From the NCBI GenBank assembly GCA_006386115.1, contig VFIW01000009.1:186001-250000 (forward strand): a stretch of 64,000 nt of DNA, in the 5' to 3' direction. Source of the DNA: Globisporangium splendens. Lineage: Eukaryota; Oomycota; Peronosporomycetes; Pythiales; Pythiaceae. Shown here one piece after another: positions 41,030 through 51,438 of this stretch. The notes below the pieces were generated by a model. The model did no database searches. It had not been told where the DNA came from and saw nothing but the letters and a program-made list of their open reading frames with translations. Position 1 is the first letter of the stretch, and each line of letters opens with the position of its first letter. Position numbers and translations under genes: made by a program.

Positions 41030-41769
41030 TCCTCCGTCTGCACCAGTCTTGAGTCGTGGTGACAAATTCAAGCGTCTCCACGTCGTGACGATCGCGGCTG
41101 AAGTCGATAATCTCAATGCACATCATGTCGATCACCAACAAGACACCAATTACTTTCCGAGGAGATGCATCTACTGGTTGGGTCGCATTGGGATGCTGTA
41201 CCTGTTCCATCGAACGAAGTTTATGCACGCGGTGATGGCGTTTATCACTGTCACCTCGTTCATCCGCTGAGTATCGGGCTGCTCCCACTTTTCTGCCTGT
41301 GGCTCGTGACGTTCGAGATGTTGGCAAGGACGACGATGTTCCTGGCTAAAATCGATGTCTTACTCGCCGACATCATCATCTACGACGATGCAAAGAAGCT
41401 CGTGATACACTCACACAATATCAGCGGCACAACCACCCGGAGTGAGTGCTCGACGCTTGCCAAATGAGCGCTGTATCCTTGCAAACGCTTGTTTCGATAG
41501 TGTACTTTGCGACCATCAAGTTTGCTGTTGGCATCGCGAGTTGTGTCGTCGCGCGCAACGCTGTTTCGTTCTCAGTGTTTGCAATTATCTTTGCAGTTGA
41601 TTCCTCAGAAGACGTGGACTTACGGGCTTCAAGTACGACGACCATCCTGCCGCGTACTTGTTCTCCGCTATTGGTATCCACCTAATCAGACTGGATCTCC
41701 CGACAGTTCTCCCAACTCGTGTGTGCTACGAAGAACGAGGGTCCTGCTCTGATCGCCACTGTGGTCTAA
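41030..41769 (+). pseudogene. Broken tandem copy of the four-TM protein gene
   Basis: Sequence similar to 40110-40867 is spread over three frames. HVVTIAAEVDNLNAHHVDHQ (frame starting 40974) breaks near 41270. PLSIGLLPLFCLWLVTFEML ... DDAKKLVIHS follows to 41467. VSIVYFATIKFAVGIASCVV then runs to about 41640, and the last part is again shifted. The N-terminal 40 residues and start codon are missing. At least three frameshifts make it a clear pseudogene. Confidence 0.8.
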
Positions 41770-42243
41770 ATCTCTCTCATGTGCAAGCATTGTAAGTAAG
41801 TGGTGTGGGGCATGAATTTTAAGATGCATCTTGTAAACGCGGATCCGAGGTTGCATCTTGGTCCACCATTCCATCTGTGAGCATTCACTCAGAGGTAACC
41901 TTCCCAGCATTGTGACAGTCGAACCTTGATCCCCTTTAAGAGTTCACCTCGACGTAAGTGAGGAGACAAACCAGTTACTCACCACTCGCAATCGTCGATA
42001 CCCAACATGCTGCATTCACTGGACTAATCAAGATGAATTTTGCGCCAGAAACCATAGTCGAGCTCACGCGTTGAAGCTGCAAATAAACGTAAGCACGCGT
42101 CGGGTGCGCGCAACACCAAAGGAAGAACGATAGACGTTTCTTACGTGAGATTTGTTTGCCAGGGATATGCACCGTGCATTGTGGCGTCTTGGGAAAAGTA
42201 AAAGCCACCATTGCATCTTGATCCCAGCTTTGTCGCGCGTACT

Positions 42244-42733
42244 CTACTCAATCTCGACTGCTACACTGCAGCCACGATATCCCGTCTCAAATGTATCCAC
42301 GATAAAGTATGGGTTGACTTCGCTCTCGTAGATTAGTCCCAACTGCTCAGCGAAAAACGACATAATGCGCTTTGTCTGGATCTCGTTTCCCTCGACAGCG
42401 TGTGTTGGACGCAGAGCTGTCTCTTCTCGTTCCTACGGACATCGAATCTTGAAAAACAACCTCAGCAATCGATCACATTTCCTCAAAAATCGCTAATCCA
42501 CTCACCAAGTCCGAGGGCTTCGTCACCAGCCTGTTGCTTCATTCCCACTCCTCACGATCATCTTGAAGCGAGTTCTCAGTCAAGGTGACGGGTTTCGCCA
42601 ACGACGCCTACTCGACCCCGTTCGTGCTTGTCTGCATCGATATCTTCCGGATTTCGATGCTTTTGTCCCCATTCGCAGCCTGGATCTCATGCAGATTAAC
42701 CTGCGACCACGAAGAACGGACACCTCCAGACAT
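42244..42733 (-). pseudogene. Decayed gene fragment, minus strand, unknown family
   Basis: From ATG 42733 one frame reads MSGGVRSSWSQVNLHEIQAA ... to a TAG after STNGVE. It continues in the same frame (ASLAKPVTLTENSLQDDREE) to a TGA, then to a GTGAGT donor at 42505. A 73-bp intron (42433-42505, ending TAG) joins in frame to 42432-42244, which encodes LRPTHAVEGNEIQTKRIMSF ... YFIVDTFETGYRGCSVAVEI and a stop. Coding-like text in one frame across two stops and a good intron point to a recent pseudogene or to further unplaced introns. Family not recognised. Confidence 0.5.
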
Positions 42734-45038
42734 GGCGACCTAAAATCCTGGTCCAAGAACACTTGTCCAGGACACTCGAAACACTCGAGCTAAGTTGCTT
42801 TCTTCAAAGCGAAAGCACCGTATTGGCAAGTAGACATAGCATTATCATTCAATACAAGCTCAGCGCAAAGTGAGCGAGGAGAATGGGTAGACATCATATT
42901 TTGGATCTTTATGTTCGACTGCAACATGAACTGTCAGATACCTTCCATATAGCATACTGCAGGCTAACATACTGTTGCATAGGTCACGAAGAGCATCCTC
43001 AAATATCAAACCAAGGTGAGATTACTTCGCTAAAGTTAGTACAAGGAAGGCTGCTTCTAATTGACCACCTCATCCAATAGAGATTATGTGCCTTGTCTTG
43101 GTTCTTTCGTTGGCTGGCAAACAACCATCATTCCCACCGAACTGGCTGTCTTGAGGGGTCTATCCGTTTGCACTGCACACAGCTGAACCGTCTGACTGCC
43201 AGTGCTTCATCCGGTGGATCCCACATTCGCACTATCCCTGCGGTCTCAGCTCAAAAATCGTGCATTTGCTGGATCAAACGTGGTGCATTGCACAGCATTT
43301 TTGCATTCAGATGCCCTTCCTGCGTCTACATATCCCCAGTGCTATAGCTATCTTCGTTGACAAAGTGCTCGCATGTCGCCATTCCACACCTGGAAATAAA
43401 TGGCAGCCATAGTGCCTGCACCAAAAATGGCTGATTTTCGTACCTCCCAGTGTCGGTGCACAATCCTCCACGCCTCTCTCCAGGTTTTATGCGTCGTGCG
43501 CGCACGCAGGCTTTTCTTTTTTTGCTTGCTCCCCAATGTCGCGCGTCGTGATGGCCAACCCAGAAACATTCTGGCGTCAAGCATCCCTCCCCCATTTCCC
43601 GCTGTTCAACACGCACACACACTAAACAAGGACACGTCGTCGCTGTCATCTGCACACGCGTGACACATACTGGATTAACCACTCGATCGTGCACAGTACG
43701 AGAACAGGAAAGCACAGCGTGCATTGAGCTTGATCGCTTTACAAGCAGCGCAAAGCAAACAGAACAGCAGTCGAGTATCCTCACGAAAACTTCAGTTTGC
43801 ACAGCTCGCTCTCGCGTAAAATGCCACTTTTTGTAGTGTAACTTTGGGCATTCTGGAGACTAAAATCGCCGAATCATCTCTCTGTGCAAGCGGCCAACTT
43901 CGGCGCGGTTCCGAAAACCATTGACAGCTTTCCGAATCGACCCGTTTTATCGCAGCCAAGTTCCGAGATTCGTTGAGGTACCCACACGGAATACGGCGGC
44001 TCGTCTTTCCCCACAAAGTGATCCCACCCTCCACAGGTCCATTGTGCAACAGTACACGTGTTATTTCAGTGTATTGTATCTTTATTCAGAAAATAAGCAA
44101 TCTTTTCGTATGCGATCGATTCCATCAGCACTGATTTAAGATGGAAACAAATCAATTCGAGACAGTCCGACTGGCGTTTCTCTTGCAACCTTTGCTGAAT
44201 ACATAAGATGAGGCTCAGTTGAACTAGCGATGAACGCCTTCAGTTGATTCTTGCACATCAAACACGGAACACACTCATGCACACATACTCAACAAAAATG
44301 CACGCCAAAGTGTCTTGTGTGTGTATGAAATGACTTTCTGAATTCCACCGTGTGGAGGCAGCAACTGATCTGGCTGACAACGTCAAAGGCATTTTGCCAG
44401 CACTTGACTGCAAATCCACGTGCACTTACGGTCCATTTCACTGCCATCCATCCAAGCTCGTTCCCTTCCTTGGCTTGAAGGGTGGGAGGGATTCGTGTGA
44501 GGTGGTTGACGTCTACGCGCAGAAAAGGAGACAACCCCACGACGCGATGCCTTCGAGAAAGATCTCTTTCGGAACTCAGCACCACATTTTCATTTACCTT
44601 CTTATGCAAATTATCGCCTTCATATTATACATGTGGCCTCTATTCGTGAATTGATTTCTCTCATGATAATCGATTCTGAACCCAACAAAACTCGTTAGGT
44701 GAGGGCATGAAAGAGTGAATGCACACATAAAACGAGCATTTCGGTCTGGTCTTGCGCATTAGTCACGCGACACATGTGCCGTAATACGGGAAGTGCAACC
44801 CGAAGAGCGCCTTCGAGACTCGGATCCCTTGCCGCAGTCGTTGGCCTCTCTCTCTCGCGTCCACCTGTCCTGCAGGCGCATCCCCATCACCCGCCAATGC
44901 AACGTCAGCACACCCACCTGTGTTTTCCCACGAGCTGGTCACGACCTATCGTCGTGACAGCCTCACTTTCAGTCCCCAGCGCATTCTCATTCTCGAATCC
45001 GCCTCCAAGCCGACAGATCCCCCTCGCCCACTACAACC
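42734..45038. other. Intergenic region, no gene seen
   Basis: 2.3 kb; frames such as 43326-43802 (minus) are Cys/Arg-rich and domainless. The elicitin-like gene promoter must lie at its right end; a CT-rich TCTCTCTCTC run lies at about 44847-44856. Confidence 0.4.
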
Positions 45039-45581
45039 ATGAAGACCTTTTTCGCGCTCGCTGCTCTCGCCATCGCTGCCGTCAACGCCGAGAACTGTGA
45101 CCTGACCAAGCTCACGCCACTGGCTTCCGACCCAAACGCCACCCAGTGTACCGCGGACTCGGGCTACTCGTTCCTGCCACCAACCAAGCCAACGGCGGAC
45201 ATCCTCCCTAAGGTCTGCGCCAGCAAGGCCTGCCAGGCGGTCTTGACCACCGTTGCGGGACTCGGTCTCGGCGACTGTACCGTCGTGGGTCTCGCCCTCC
45301 AAACCGATTTGATCGATGCGTTCAAGACTGGTTGCGCGTCGGTCTCGGGTAGTACCGGCTCGAGCAGCGCGGCCGGCAGCGCCGCCGGCTCCAAGTCCGC
45401 CGAAGTGACCGCGCCAGCCGCCACCACCAAGGCCACCACTGCGGCTTCGACCTCGGGCTCGGCTGAAGCCTCGACGACTGTGACCACGGCTCCAACCCCT
45501 TCGCCAACTACCTCTGGCGCGTCGAGCGTCGCCGTCGCCACTGGCGCTGTCGCTCTCGCTGTCGCTGGTGCCTTCATGTAA
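45039..45581 (+). CDS. Elicitin-like protein, secreted and probably GPI-anchored
   Basis: 180 aa, ATG 45039 (CAACCATGAAG). A signal peptide of about 17 residues (MKTFFALAALAIAAVNA) is followed by an elicitin domain of about 85 residues with six cysteines (ENC, TQC, KVC, KAC, GDC, TGC). A long Ser/Thr/Ala-rich, presumably O-glycosylated stretch with TTAPTPSPTTSG follows, then a hydrophobic C-terminus AVATGAVALAVAGAFM typical of a GPI signal. Elicitins are oomycete sterol/lipid-binding proteins; those with Ser/Thr-rich anchored tails are cell-surface elicitin-like proteins. The six-cysteine count is complete. Third codon positions are strongly GC-rich. Confidence 0.93.
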   Translation: MKTFFALAALAIAAVNAENCDLTKLTPLASDPNATQCTADSGYSFLPPTKPTADILPKVCASKACQAVLTTVAGLGLGDCTVVGLALQTDLIDAFKTGCASVSGSTGSSSAAGSAAGSKSAEVTAPAATTKATTAASTSGSAEASTTVTTAPTPSPTTSGASSVAVATGAVALAVAGAFM

Positions 45582-46488
45582 GCAGCAGGAAGCATTGCTG
45601 ACTACTACGATGATGAAGCGACGACTCTCAGGTTGAAAGAGAGTATGTAGACGTTCTGCCCGTGTTCTATTTTTGTTTTCCTATATAAAAAAACAATTCG
45701 AGATCGATCGATGCTGCATGCGCAGCATGGTCAATTTTCGCACATTTTTTCGAGCTGGTTTCCATCGAAATGATTTTTTGGATCGTCGGCATCATACCTT
45801 AGATACCCCCAAGCCGTTGACACTGCGGAATATTCATTGACACGCACTGAGTTGGTGGGAGAAGACAGTTGCAGCCTGTCCGTCGTGCTCGACCCTCTTT
45901 CTGGATGCACACAGAACAAGATGGTTCGTGGTTCACGTCCGTTGACCATCAACGCAATCCATGATGGATTCTGTTGGACCTCACACTGAGAATCAAAAAA
46001 TAGTGTGCAGCTTGACCCAGTAACATCCGTAGCCAGGAAATGCACGCTGCCATCCAGACAGAACAAACACCGGTGCAATTGGAGTTAGCGTTGCAGCACG
46101 GTCTGAGGCGAAGATGGCTGCATCCGAAATTCACAGCTCTTTTTTTTTCAGTGCTCTGTAGAGTTCAGTACAGTAGAAAGGCAGAATGTTGGTCATTGGT
46201 ATTTATCCGGACGGTGATTAGTTTGGGGAATGTCAAGTTGTTGTTTTGGGTCGAGCACACACAAGTGAGCAGAAATCCGAAAAACGGTGGAAACGATGAG
46301 CGGCTTCAAAATCCTTGGCATTTGCTCAGTAGTGCACCATACAGCGCACTATATAGCATCCTGCCATCGTACACTCCAACAACTAGCCAAAGCATACTCG
46401 ATTCGATGGCGACTTGAAACTAAACACTTGCGCAATTTGTGGATCTCCTGCCGAATGCTGATCAACGAAATCTCTTGCTGGCACGATC
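45582..46488. other. Intergenic region, no gene seen
   Basis: 900 bp; an A-rich stretch near 45686 may belong to the 3' end of the elicitin-like gene. No coding frame is supported. Confidence 0.4.
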
Positions 46489-47331
46489 TTAAACTTCATG
46501 TTCCGTGATCGGGTCCCAGATGCATGACAAGAAATATTCATCCAGCTTGTTCAGCTTCTCCATTTGCGATGCAGTCAACTGAACGTTCACACCATCGAGG
46601 TTCTCCTTGATTCTCGAGTCCTTGACCGATTTTGGCAACGTGATGAAACCCTTCGCGAGACTCCACGCGACCAGCACTTGCGCTGGCGTGCCACTCACCT
46701 CTTCCGCCACTTGCACAAGCACAGGGTCGCGAAGTCTCATTGCGCGTGCCAATGGCGAGTATGCCTCGAGATAGATCCCTTGTGACTCGCAGTACTTTAC
46801 GGTGTCCGCACGCGCCAACCAAGGGTGCAGCTCAATCTGGTTGACCGCAGGCTTCACACGCCACGTTTCAGCGAGCTTCTTCAAGTGCGGCTCGCCAAAG
46901 TTGGAAACGCCGATATCGCGAACAACTCCTTGGCTTTGGAGATCCTCGAGCGCACGCCACGCATCAGCTCGTCCTTTGCTTGCGGAGGGCGAGTGGAGCA
47001 GGTATAGATCAATGTACCCCAATCCGAGCTTGTCGTTGCTCTCACGCACCGCGGCGACGACATGGTTGTAGCTCCCCCACGTCATAGTGTAGATTTTGCT
47101 GGTCACGAAAATCTGTTCTCGAGGAATCCCCGAATCACGAATCGCCCGTCCTACATCGCGTTCGTTGCTGTACGCCTTGGCCGTATCAATGTGGCGATAC
47201 CCGTGCTGAAGCGCAGTGAGAACAGCGTTGTACGTTTCGTTGCCTGGCTGGCTCTGGAATACCCCCAAGCCAATGCTGGGGATCAAAGCGCCGCTCGGCA
47301 ATTTCTTCGATAGCGTAGCAGAGGCACTCAT
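46489..47331 (-). CDS. Aldo/keto reductase, subtype 1, copy a
   Basis: 280 aa, ATG 47331. NAD(P)H-dependent carbonyl reductase of the AKR superfamily, cytosolic (alpha/beta)8 barrel. The catalytic tetrad is present: Asp and Tyr in HIDTAKAYSNE, Lys in VTSKIY, His in YLLHSPS. Also seen are GVSNFGEPHLKKL, NQIELHPWL, EAYSPLARA and ITLPKSV (cofactor binding). Length fits prokaryote-like AKR5 or plant-type enzymes. 473 bp (46571-47043) are identical by eye to the copy at 59405-60241, with diverged ends. Substrate unknown. Confidence 0.94.
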   Translation of the reverse strand: MSASATLSKKLPSGALIPSIGLGVFQSQPGNETYNAVLTALQHGYRHIDTAKAYSNERDVGRAIRDSGIPREQIFVTSKIYTMTWGSYNHVVAAVRESNDKLGLGYIDLYLLHSPSASKGRADAWRALEDLQSQGVVRDIGVSNFGEPHLKKLAETWRVKPAVNQIELHPWLARADTVKYCESQGIYLEAYSPLARAMRLRDPVLVQVAEEVSGTPAQVLVAWSLAKGFITLPKSVKDSRIKENLDGVNVQLTASQMEKLNKLDEYFLSCIWDPITEHEV

Positions 47332-47567
47332 CTTGATATTGATGCTGGGTTATTCGTGTACTTGACTCTCTAGCGTCCAATGTGGAAATGAGCTCTTTCA
47401 TCGAGTTTCAAGTGCGCATTCCGTCTTGCTAAACCTGATTGCTCTGCCCCAAGCTATGACATAATATGTGTGTGTAATCATCTGAGATATTGAGTACACC
47501 CGATTACGGGCTTTTGATGGAATAGCAGCGTGGCGATATGTCATGGGAGGGCAAAGATACCTTAACC

Positions 47568-48270
47568 TGCTAGTAAGTTAGGCTGGACTCTTTCTTCTGC
47601 CAGAAGGGCGATAGGATCGCGTTGATCGTGACAAGGGAGTCCACCATGGCTGGGTTGTTGTCGATTGCATAGTTGAGAGCGTACTGGAGGTGGAGGCGAA
47701 CGATTGCATGAACGCTGCGGAACTGGGACTCTGGGGCTGGAACAGTTTCTTTCTGGTTTTTGTGCAGGTTGCGATTCTGCCAGATAAAGGAAAACACGAT
47801 GCTTCGAGTGATGCTTCATGTCAGCGCGATACCGTGTGTGTGTTTCGTCCAGCGTTGTTGGATGGGTAAGTCGAGTCCAAACAGTGTTTGCTGCCATGAC
47901 GCGCGGTACTGGAATAGCGTTAACCATTGATCGAAGATGAGGTTCCACAGATATGATTTACGAGGGCACTCCCAGAACAGGGGTCGTACGTTTCGATCGT
48001 TGAGCAGCCGTGAACTCAATATCGTTTAGTGATGTCGCCTTGTCGTCAGAGGAAGTAGTGTACGGGAAGTATTCGCCACCATATTCGGAAAATCACGTCG
48101 AATGTTCGCGGAGTAATGAAGCGTCGCAGGCGTTGGATATGATGCTGTAGCTTACGAAGAGTTGGGGACGACAAGATCACGTGTCGCTGAAGCCCGTTAC
48201 TACTGTGTGTCCAGCAAAGCCTGTCTCAATGCAATCCAGCGAGTGAAGAAAAAACACGATGCAACATGTA
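47568..48270 (-). mobile_element. LINE (non-LTR retrotransposon) remnant, minus strand
   Basis: Broken frames on the minus strand encode the end of a reverse transcriptase polyprotein. The region around 48200-48050 reads LRRFITPRTFDVIFRIWWRI with stops. Then follows the RT zinc-binding region PLFWECPRKSYLW at about 47975, then SFIWQNRNLHKNQK and a tail ending near 47568. Several stops and shifts are present; inactive. Confidence 0.6.
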
Positions 48271-48345
48271 CTATGGCACTGATTTCATTCTCACGATTCG
48301 CTGAGTCGCATTGCTGTTAGAAATGAAGTTGTACTACACGATGTG

Positions 48346-50171
48346 TAACTCTCTTGGTCAGCACTGCACACACAATTTAGGCGAAACGCACGTGCAGAAG
48401 CGAAAAAGTATACTTGTCGGCTGTACAACGGGCAACGTCATTACAACCACGAATGGCATCTGCACACCAGCGAAGCAACTCTGACCCACGTCGACACGAC
48501 CCTAGTCAAAGCTACGCATGCAGTTCACTCCGCAATGGACTGTGACGTCATGGCAACAAGAGACTTGAACGGGCAGAAGGTGTCGTTCCATGCACATCCA
48601 CGCTTCACAAGAATCGTGCAACTATGGGGTGGCAACGGACGATACAATACGACCAGATCTTTCTATCGGCAACAAGTTGCAGCAACGAGGACACAAATTG
48701 GCAAAGATACTCGAGATGCAGCAGTCAACAAAGCTGTCCATACAGCAGGATCTCTGTGGCCTGGACTGCAATTAATCCAGTGGAGCGAATTACACAACAT
48801 CCCAGGGATTACTGCTTATACAGCCCAGACTCTTCTCCGGCTGAAAGCCAACCGACTCTCCATGTGGAACTAGGAGAAAGCTGATCTATCCTGCTCGAAT
48901 CCCGAATGTCCCCAAGTTGTCCAATCTTCTGTTCAACATCTATTCTGGGAGTGTCCGAAAGCCAAACTGGTGTGGAACTACTTTTATGCGCTATGGGCGA
49001 AGATCGGAATCACTCCTGGTCACGACCCCGCAATCTGGATCTTCAGTCTGGATCTACCAGATACTCCAAGGCATGCATGGACCACGATCAAGAGACACAT
49101 TATCGGACACAAGTTCTCCAATGAACATCTCCAAGATCATCTCTATCCCGTCGCACACACGCTGTGGCGATATATGAGCGCGTCGCTCATACAGACCATT
49201 TGGTGTGCGCATCTGCGACGCATGGATTCGGATCCAATCGAATCGACTGCTGAGATGGCGATCATGATGACCAGATTAGAGGCAGGAATGCGAAACCTCA
49301 CACAACTCGCTGAAGCGCAAGCTGGAGACTCTGACGGTCACACGGTTGCAGCAGTTCTCAAGGCATATGTCGACTGCTTTCTCAGCCAAACCGACGCCAT
49401 CCCCTTGACTCCAAGTGATACTCGCGGCGTTTACCTGTTGTTTTTCGATGGTGGATCACGCGGCAATCCAGGACCAGGAGGGACTGGATCCATTATCGTG
49501 CGTGTCCATAAGGACTCGCACACAGCCAGTTTAATTTGGGCCGCGAGCATGGCGTATAGCAGGAAGGACACGACCAACAACTTTGCTGAGTACTGGGGTC
49601 TCATACATGGACTCCGAGAAGCCCAACGCAGTCACTTCGAACCGTTGTACGTGATTGGAGACAGTGCACTCATTATCTCCCAACAGCGAATGCATCGGTC
49701 CCCTCGACAGCACCGATTGGCACGTTTATACCAGACAAGTCGACGACTCGCGGATTGCATCGACATCCGAGGATGGTACCATCACTACCGTGCCTTCAAC
49801 AAGATGGCGGACTCAGCCGCCAACCTAGCCATGGACACCAGAACCTCAACGCAGGTCCACTTACCAACTCAAAGAGCTGCTTTCAACAATCTCACCCAGG
49901 ATCTTGACAACGACGTCATGCATTGGCTTATGCGAAGTTCGGAAGACCCAAGGTCATTGGACAACACAAGGCAGCCTCACATAGGACCAAGAGAACATGC
50001 CATCCTGGTCAAAGATTATTTAGCTTTCAGAAGTGATCTATTGCAATCCGCGCTATAGACACATTTACACTCCTAGATGAAATTCGTAATGAAGATTAGT
50101 TAGGAGAATGGATATTGTAGGTCACGACGATGAACCTAAATATACCTCACCTTATAAAGATAAAGAAAAAG
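48346..50171 (+). mobile_element. LINE remnant with RNase H domain, plus strand (5'-truncated)
   Basis: One frame is open from about 48349 to 50058 except for a TAG at 48871-48873. It contains an RT-associated zinc-binding motif (CSNPECPQVVQ ... HLFWECPKAKLVW) and an RNase H domain (LLFFDGGSRGNPGPGGTGS, FAEYWGLIHGL, VIGDSALI, NKMADSAAN) with the four acidic residues preserved. The RT domain itself is missing. After the stop the sequence ends in an A-rich tail (about 50151-50171, TTATAAAGATAAAGAAAAAG). It stands nearly head to head with the minus-strand remnant. Confidence 0.75.
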
Positions 50172-50196
50172 TATACTTGTGAAGACTTGCGCACTC

Positions 50197-50606
50197 TGTG
50201 ACGCATGTCACTTCCAGCTACTGGATTGCTGGGTAGTGACACGTCCGAGTGTTTAAAAATGCGCGATTGTCCGCGCATATCAATGTGAACTCGGTGCATG
50301 TCAATGTCAATATTGTTATTATTGACCAATGGATTGTCAATATGGTGGATATCTTATATCAGAAATTGGCGCATGTCAATATTGCGGAGAACTGACGCAA
50401 GGCGCATATCTGTGTAAGATTCGTTGCCACCAAGTAACATGCATTAGTTTATATTGAGTTTTATATACAGATCAAGATTCATAGCAGTACTGAGCAGTAG
50501 TAGTAAGAGTGAGTTTTTCTTCTTTCTTTCGATTTTGTAATCTTATTCAATTCACTTTCAATTTTTCCTTCCAAGCATCAAGCCTTCCTCAAGATAAAGT
50601 GTTACA
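50197..50606 (+). repeat. 5' LTR of element C
   Basis: 410 bp, TGTGACGCATGTCACTTCC start and AAGTGTTACA end. Rich in short CGCATATC/CATGTCAATG repeats. Confidence 0.9.
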
Positions 50607-50615
50607 TAGTAGCAC
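50607..50615 (+). other. Primer-binding site of element C
   Basis: TAGTAGCAC, directly after the LTR with no spacer. It differs from the TGGTAGCAC of elements A and B by one base. The next 14 bases end GGTCCGTCC, as they do after the element A site. Confidence 0.5.
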
Positions 50616-51015
50616 TTGTTGGTCCGTCCAAGCGCGTCTTCTTTTTTTGAACTTCTTCGCAAGCAAATTTCGGGTTTTTCTTCCCGTCCTATTTTGCCCT
50701 TTACAATCAGTGGCCACATCGTGGGAAGCTGATTTAGGACAAATTTAGGACATCGACACGGGATCTCTTTGGGAAGGCAAGGATATTCTACTACGGAGTG
50801 TTGGTCACATAGTGAGAAAACACTTGGGGTAGGTTCCAACACAGTAGACGACTCTTTGGTTCTATCCAGAGAGGACAGTACCTTCGGGGAAAGTTCTACT
50901 AGGAACTAGTCAACAGGGGATAGTCAGTCTAAGGTTAAGCGTAGTTACACGCCCTCGCTCAAGTGTGCCTTGAGCCTCGGCATCGCCAGCTACTACCCGG
51001 CGACTCCTACTGTTT
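50616..51015 (+). other. Untranslated leader of element C
   Basis: About 400 bp between the primer-binding site and the first ORF; no coding frame supported. It presumably carries packaging signals. Confidence 0.4.
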
Positions 51016-51381
51016 ATGGGAAGATACAAACCGAGTGTTCACTCGAAAAAAGGACCAAAGAAGCCTAAGAAACCTCAGGCTTTGCAAGGTTCTGAAGAGT
51101 CGAACTTAACGCCATTGCCGGACGCGACCCTAAGTGAGTTCCGTTTTGCTGGTCCTAGAGACGCAAACGAACTTGATAGTTTACGGGCGAACCTAATTGA
51201 AGCGAACAAAAGGGTTCAACGTATTCTTGGTCGATTCAAACGCGAGGTAGAGTACTGTACTCTTCGCAAACCAAAGACCAAGGTTTTAAATACTCTCCAA
51301 ACTATCCATTTGTTGTCAGAGGAGATTAATTATTACGCTCATCGTAAAATCACTCGGGATTTAACTTCAAATAATCAATAA
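51016..51381 (+). CDS. Small extra ORF upstream of gag in element C
   Basis: 121 aa, ATG 51016. Very basic N-terminus (MGRYKPSVHSKKGPKKPKKP), then a helical, probably coiled-coil part (ELDSLRANLIEANKRVQRIL, TLQTIHLLSEEINYYAHRK). No family recognised. It ends 57 bp ahead of the gag ATG, in the same frame (both start at positions 1 mod 3), so read-through of the stop or reinitiation could link it to Gag. The basic-plus-helical plan suggests nucleic-acid binding, but this is only inference. Confidence 0.55.
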   Translation: MGRYKPSVHSKKGPKKPKKPQALQGSEESNLTPLPDATLSEFRFAGPRDANELDSLRANLIEANKRVQRILGRFKREVEYCTLRKPKTKVLNTLQTIHLLSEEINYYAHRKITRDLTSNNQ

Positions 51382-51438
51382 GTTTTTCCCATTTTTTTGG
51401 TTCATTTTATTCCCTATTGAAAGTCCAGCGTGTCTACC

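Noticed and set aside
43326..43802. 158-codon minus-strand frame
   Set aside because: Cys/Arg-rich and domainless; no start context, homologue-like motif or intron support.
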